Shown here in pieces: positions 6,568-8,800 of a stretch of DNA of 8,800 bases. The position numbers were made by a program, and so were the translations under genes. The stretch is from Methanobacteriota archaeon (GTDB taxonomy: Archaea > Thermoplasmatota > DTKX01 > GCA-020343715): contig JAUVRF010000049.1 in assembly GCA_030597775.1 (NCBI GenBank), positions 1-8,800 of the forward strand, in the 5' to 3' direction. The stretch's first letter is position 1, and the number at the start of each line of letters is the position of its first letter. The notes beneath the pieces were generated by a model, which made no database searches, was not told the origin of the DNA, and was given only the letters and a program-made list of their open reading frames with translations.

Positions 6568-7551
6568 ATGGGAAAGAAGAGCGAAGTGATCGCACTGGTC
6601 CAGGACATAGTTGTGGCCCTCGTCGTGGTGGCCGTCGTCCTGGGAGCCCTCTACGTCTACGGCGGCAGGTGGCCGCCCATGGTGGTGGTGGAGTCGGAGA
6701 GCATGCAGCACTCCGACGATTGGTCATACGTCGGCGTGATCGACACCGGGGACCTGACCCTCGTTCGCATCCTCGACAGGTCCGGGCCCGTGGTGACCTG
6801 GGTGGAGGGCAGGGACTCGGACTACAGTACATACGGGGAGTTCGGGGACGTCATCATCTACCACAAGAACGGCCTCACACAGACCACGCCCATCATCCAC
6901 CGGGCCATCGTGAGGATCGAGTACAACGAGACGGGGGGGGGTTACGACGTCCCCTCGATGGGCAAAGTTTGGAACGTCATGAACCAATTCGTCATCCCTG
7001 ACTTCACCAGCTACCACACCGGGGAGGCCGAGACCGTCAACCTGGTCATCAACATATCTGTCATCTTGAACAACTTCGACCGCAACCCCGCGGTGGACCC
7101 CCACGACGGGATAATCACCAAGGGGGACCACAACAGGGAGGTGGACCAGTACAGCCTCCCGGCATGGACTGGACCGGGTGCCCCACCGCCCGGCGTGTCC
7201 CGGTTGGTGGAACCCGTCGAGGACGAATGGATCGTCGGCGTGGCCCGGGGAGAGATCCCGTGGTTCGGACTCATCAAGCTGTGGGCCCGTGGACAGACCG
7301 AGGCCCATCCCCCGCCACAGAACAGCGGCTCCAACCTGGTCATCTCCGTCGTGCTCCTCCTCGTGGCGCCCTTCCTCGCCGAGTCGGTCGTCATCGAGTA
7401 CCGGCTCATCCATCCGAAGGAGGAGGAGGCGGACACGAAGAAGGAGCAGGGACACCGTCGACGCCGCAAGGACGACGATATGGACGAGGCGGAGGATGAG
7501 GGGTCGACCTCGTTCATCGACGTCATCAAGGGTGCCTTCAAGAAGGAATAG
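6568..7551 (+). CDS. sec11: Sec11-type signal peptidase I (S26B), enlarged, two membrane segments
   Basis: This membrane serine protease removes signal peptides from exported proteins. Counting 327 residues from ATG 6568, a membrane helix spans about 13-32. The catalytic set follows: Ser45 in SESMQ, His111 in IIHRAI and Asp187 in TKGDHN. His plus a GD-N Asp, rather than a Ser-Lys dyad, marks the archaeal/eukaryotic S26B type. A second hydrophobic helix (about 256-275) would return the chain to the cytoplasm, where a highly charged tail (about 283-311) ends in a short amphipathic stretch. Sec11 proteins are usually nearer 180 residues; the extra length lies in the His-Asp interval (about 75 residues), the second helix and the tail. 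The start is chosen on the TATA box and GGTGAG. A run of nine G at 6933-6941 lies inside the frame. The gene converges on cdc6 with a 48-base gap. Confidence 0.88.
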   Translation: MGKKSEVIALVQDIVVALVVVAVVLGALYVYGGRWPPMVVVESESMQHSDDWSYVGVIDTGDLTLVRILDRSGPVVTWVEGRDSDYSTYGEFGDVIIYHKNGLTQTTPIIHRAIVRIEYNETGGGYDVPSMGKVWNVMNQFVIPDFTSYHTGEAETVNLVINISVILNNFDRNPAVDPHDGIITKGDHNREVDQYSLPAWTGPGAPPPGVSRLVEPVEDEWIVGVARGEIPWFGLIKLWARGQTEAHPPPQNSGSNLVISVVLLLVAPFLAESVVIEYRLIHPKEEEADTKKEQGHRRRRKDDDMDEAEDEGSTSFIDVIKGAFKKE

Positions 7552-7599
7552 TGATGGGATAGGAATGGTGCCCGTGACGGCTGGTCCCTCCCGATGCGC

Positions 7600-8800
7600 C
7601 TACAGCAACTTGGTCTGGTTCTGATGGGGACGTGAATCGATCAGGTCCTTGATCTGCTCGTCCTGCCTGAGGACGTCCGCGATCTCGTAGAGCGATACCG
7701 CCAGTGATATCTCCCGAGTGCGGCCGCCCCTGCCGAAGGACTTGAGGCGGGCGTTTATGATGCCCAGCATGTCCAGCTCCGAGATCAGGTCGGTGACCCT
7801 GCGCTGGGTCAGGTGGTTCATCCCGTGATGCCGGCACCGCTCACGGTAGGTGTCGTAGACCTCGCCGGTGGTGGAGTACAGGCTGCCCTCCCGTTCGTTG
7901 ATGAGGATACTGAGGAGGACCAGCTTCGAGTGGGTGGGCAGGGTGCTCACCACCTCCTCCACCGCGTCCAGCTCCAGCTTGTTCACGGCCTTGTGCACGA
8001 AGTGCTCGGTGACCCGGGTCGCGTGGTCCCGCTCGGCCAGCTCCGCCGATACGCGCAACAGGTCAAGGGCGCGACGGGCATCGCCGTGCTCCTGGGCCGC
8101 CAGTGCCGCGCAGAGGGAGATGACCCCTGGGTCGATGGCGTCATCGTTGATGGCCAGCTCCGCCCGCTGCCTCAGGATGTCCTGCAGCTGGTTGGCGTTG
8201 TAGGGCGGGAACACCATGCGTTCCTCGCCAAGGCGGGAACGTACCCGGGTGTCCAAGAACTCGGTGAACTTGAGGTCGTTGGAGATGCCGCCAATGCTCA
8301 GCTTGCCCTGGTGCAGGTCGGCGTTGATCTCGGTGAGGTGGAACAGCACGTCGTCGCCGCTCTTGTACACCAGCTTGTCGATCTCGTCCAGGACTATCAG
8401 GGTGACCTCCTCCCGGGCGTCGATCTGCTCGCGGAGCTGGTTGTAGACCTTCTCGGTGGACCATCCCGTGAAGGGGATGCGCTCGTCCCAGTCCTGTATG
8501 AAGTAGTTGCCCACGTGGGCCAACACGCCGTACTGCGTGTCGACGATCTCGCAGTTGATGTAGATGAAGTTGACAGCGGAGAACCTTCCTTCATGGTTCG
8601 TGTGGGCCGCCTTGATCTCCTTTCCGAGGTACTTCATGACCGCGGTCTTTCCCGTTCCCGTCTTCCCGAAGATGAGGATGTTCGAGGGACGGCTGCCCTG
8701 CAGGGCGGTCGCGAGGATGGAGGCTAGCGCCTCGATCTGCTTCCGCCTATGGGGAAGGTTCTCGGGAATGTAGGAAGGCCGCAGGATGTCCCGATCCTTC
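7600..8800 (-). CDS. cdc6: Orc1/Cdc6 replication initiator, N-terminus off the right edge
   Basis: This AAA+ ATPase binds replication origins and helps load the MCM helicase. The visible part is 399 residues and the frame is open to the window edge, so the start lies outside. Numbering from the edge: PSYIPENLPHRRKQ (8-21) is the usual segment before the ATPase; Walker A is GKTGTGKT (45-52); Walker B is LIVLDEID (134-141); sensor 1 is GISND (171-175); a RVRSRLGEERMVFPPY segment follows (about 185-200); and sensor 2 is GDARRALDLLR (239-249). A winged-helix DNA-binding domain occupies about 291-379. Family members are normally around 400 residues, so only a short N-terminus should be missing. 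The internal ATG at 8637 lies after Walker A and is not the start. I see no origin recognition boxes in the window. Confidence 0.94.
   Translation of the reverse strand, partial: KDRDILRPSYIPENLPHRRKQIEALASILATALQGSRPSNILIFGKTGTGKTAVMKYLGKEIKAAHTNHEGRFSAVNFIYINCEIVDTQYGVLAHVGNYFIQDWDERIPFTGWSTEKVYNQLREQIDAREEVTLIVLDEIDKLVYKSGDDVLFHLTEINADLHQGKLSIGGISNDLKFTEFLDTRVRSRLGEERMVFPPYNANQLQDILRQRAELAINDDAIDPGVISLCAALAAQEHGDARRALDLLRVSAELAERDHATRVTEHFVHKAVNKLELDAVEEVVSTLPTHSKLVLLSILINEREGSLYSTTGEVYDTYRERCRHHGMNHLTQRRVTDLISELDMLGIINARLKSFGRGGRTREISLAVSLYEIADVLRQDEQIKDLIDSRPHQNQTKLL

Noticed and set aside
7813..8727. 304-residue plus-strand frame opposite cdc6
   Set aside because: It is antisense to conserved AAA+ and winged-helix motifs, and its translation shows no motif.
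1..8800. CRISPR array, tRNA or rRNA gene, insertion sequence, prophage or defence module
   Set aside because: I found no regular spaced repeats, no tRNA-like or rRNA sequence, no transposase or integrase frame and no terminal inverted repeats. The genes read as an ordinary chromosomal segment plus one large surface protein.

Overview
The window looks like a stretch of archaeal chromosome, most likely from a high-GC member of Candidatus Thermoplasmatota. The archaeal assignment rests on an Orc1/Cdc6 replication initiator, a Sec11-type (Ser-His-Asp) signal peptidase, and TATA boxes about 25 bases upstream of several start codons, which implies leaderless mRNAs. The phylum is an inference from the style of the large secreted beta-helix protein and the overall gene content. 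I see no rRNA, tRNA, CRISPR array or mobile element.

Layout. (1) Positions 1-4027, minus strand: one very large secreted protein that runs off the left edge (at least 1342 aa). It has a signal peptide, a PKD-like domain, two tandem related beta-sandwich units, a right-handed parallel beta-helix of about 25 turns, and the start of a further beta-rich domain. (2) Positions 4028-4319: a divergent intergenic region with TATA boxes for both flanking genes and two clusters of palindromes. (3) 4320-4994, plus: an RlmE/FtsJ-family RNA 2'-O-methyltransferase. (4) 5067-5861, minus: a protein of six TPR units. (5) 5949-6410, minus: a dCMP deaminase-type zinc enzyme. (6) 6568-7551, plus: a long Sec11-like signal peptidase with two membrane segments. 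(7) 7600-8800, minus: Orc1/Cdc6, whose N-terminus lies beyond the right edge.

The genes do not form one operon. Strands alternate and almost every gene has its own TATA-like box. Most are information-processing or housekeeping genes (rRNA modification, pyrimidine deoxynucleotide supply, protein export, replication initiation). The exception is the giant exported protein, a probable cell-surface or extracellular carbohydrate-interacting protein. The signal peptidase could process its leader, but that link is generic.

I found no convincing new multi-gene system. The points most worth a second look are the architecture of the giant secreted protein, its lack of a canonical start codon at the expected place, the palindrome clusters in three intergenic regions, and the enlarged signal peptidase. 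A replication origin may lie just past the right edge, next to cdc6.
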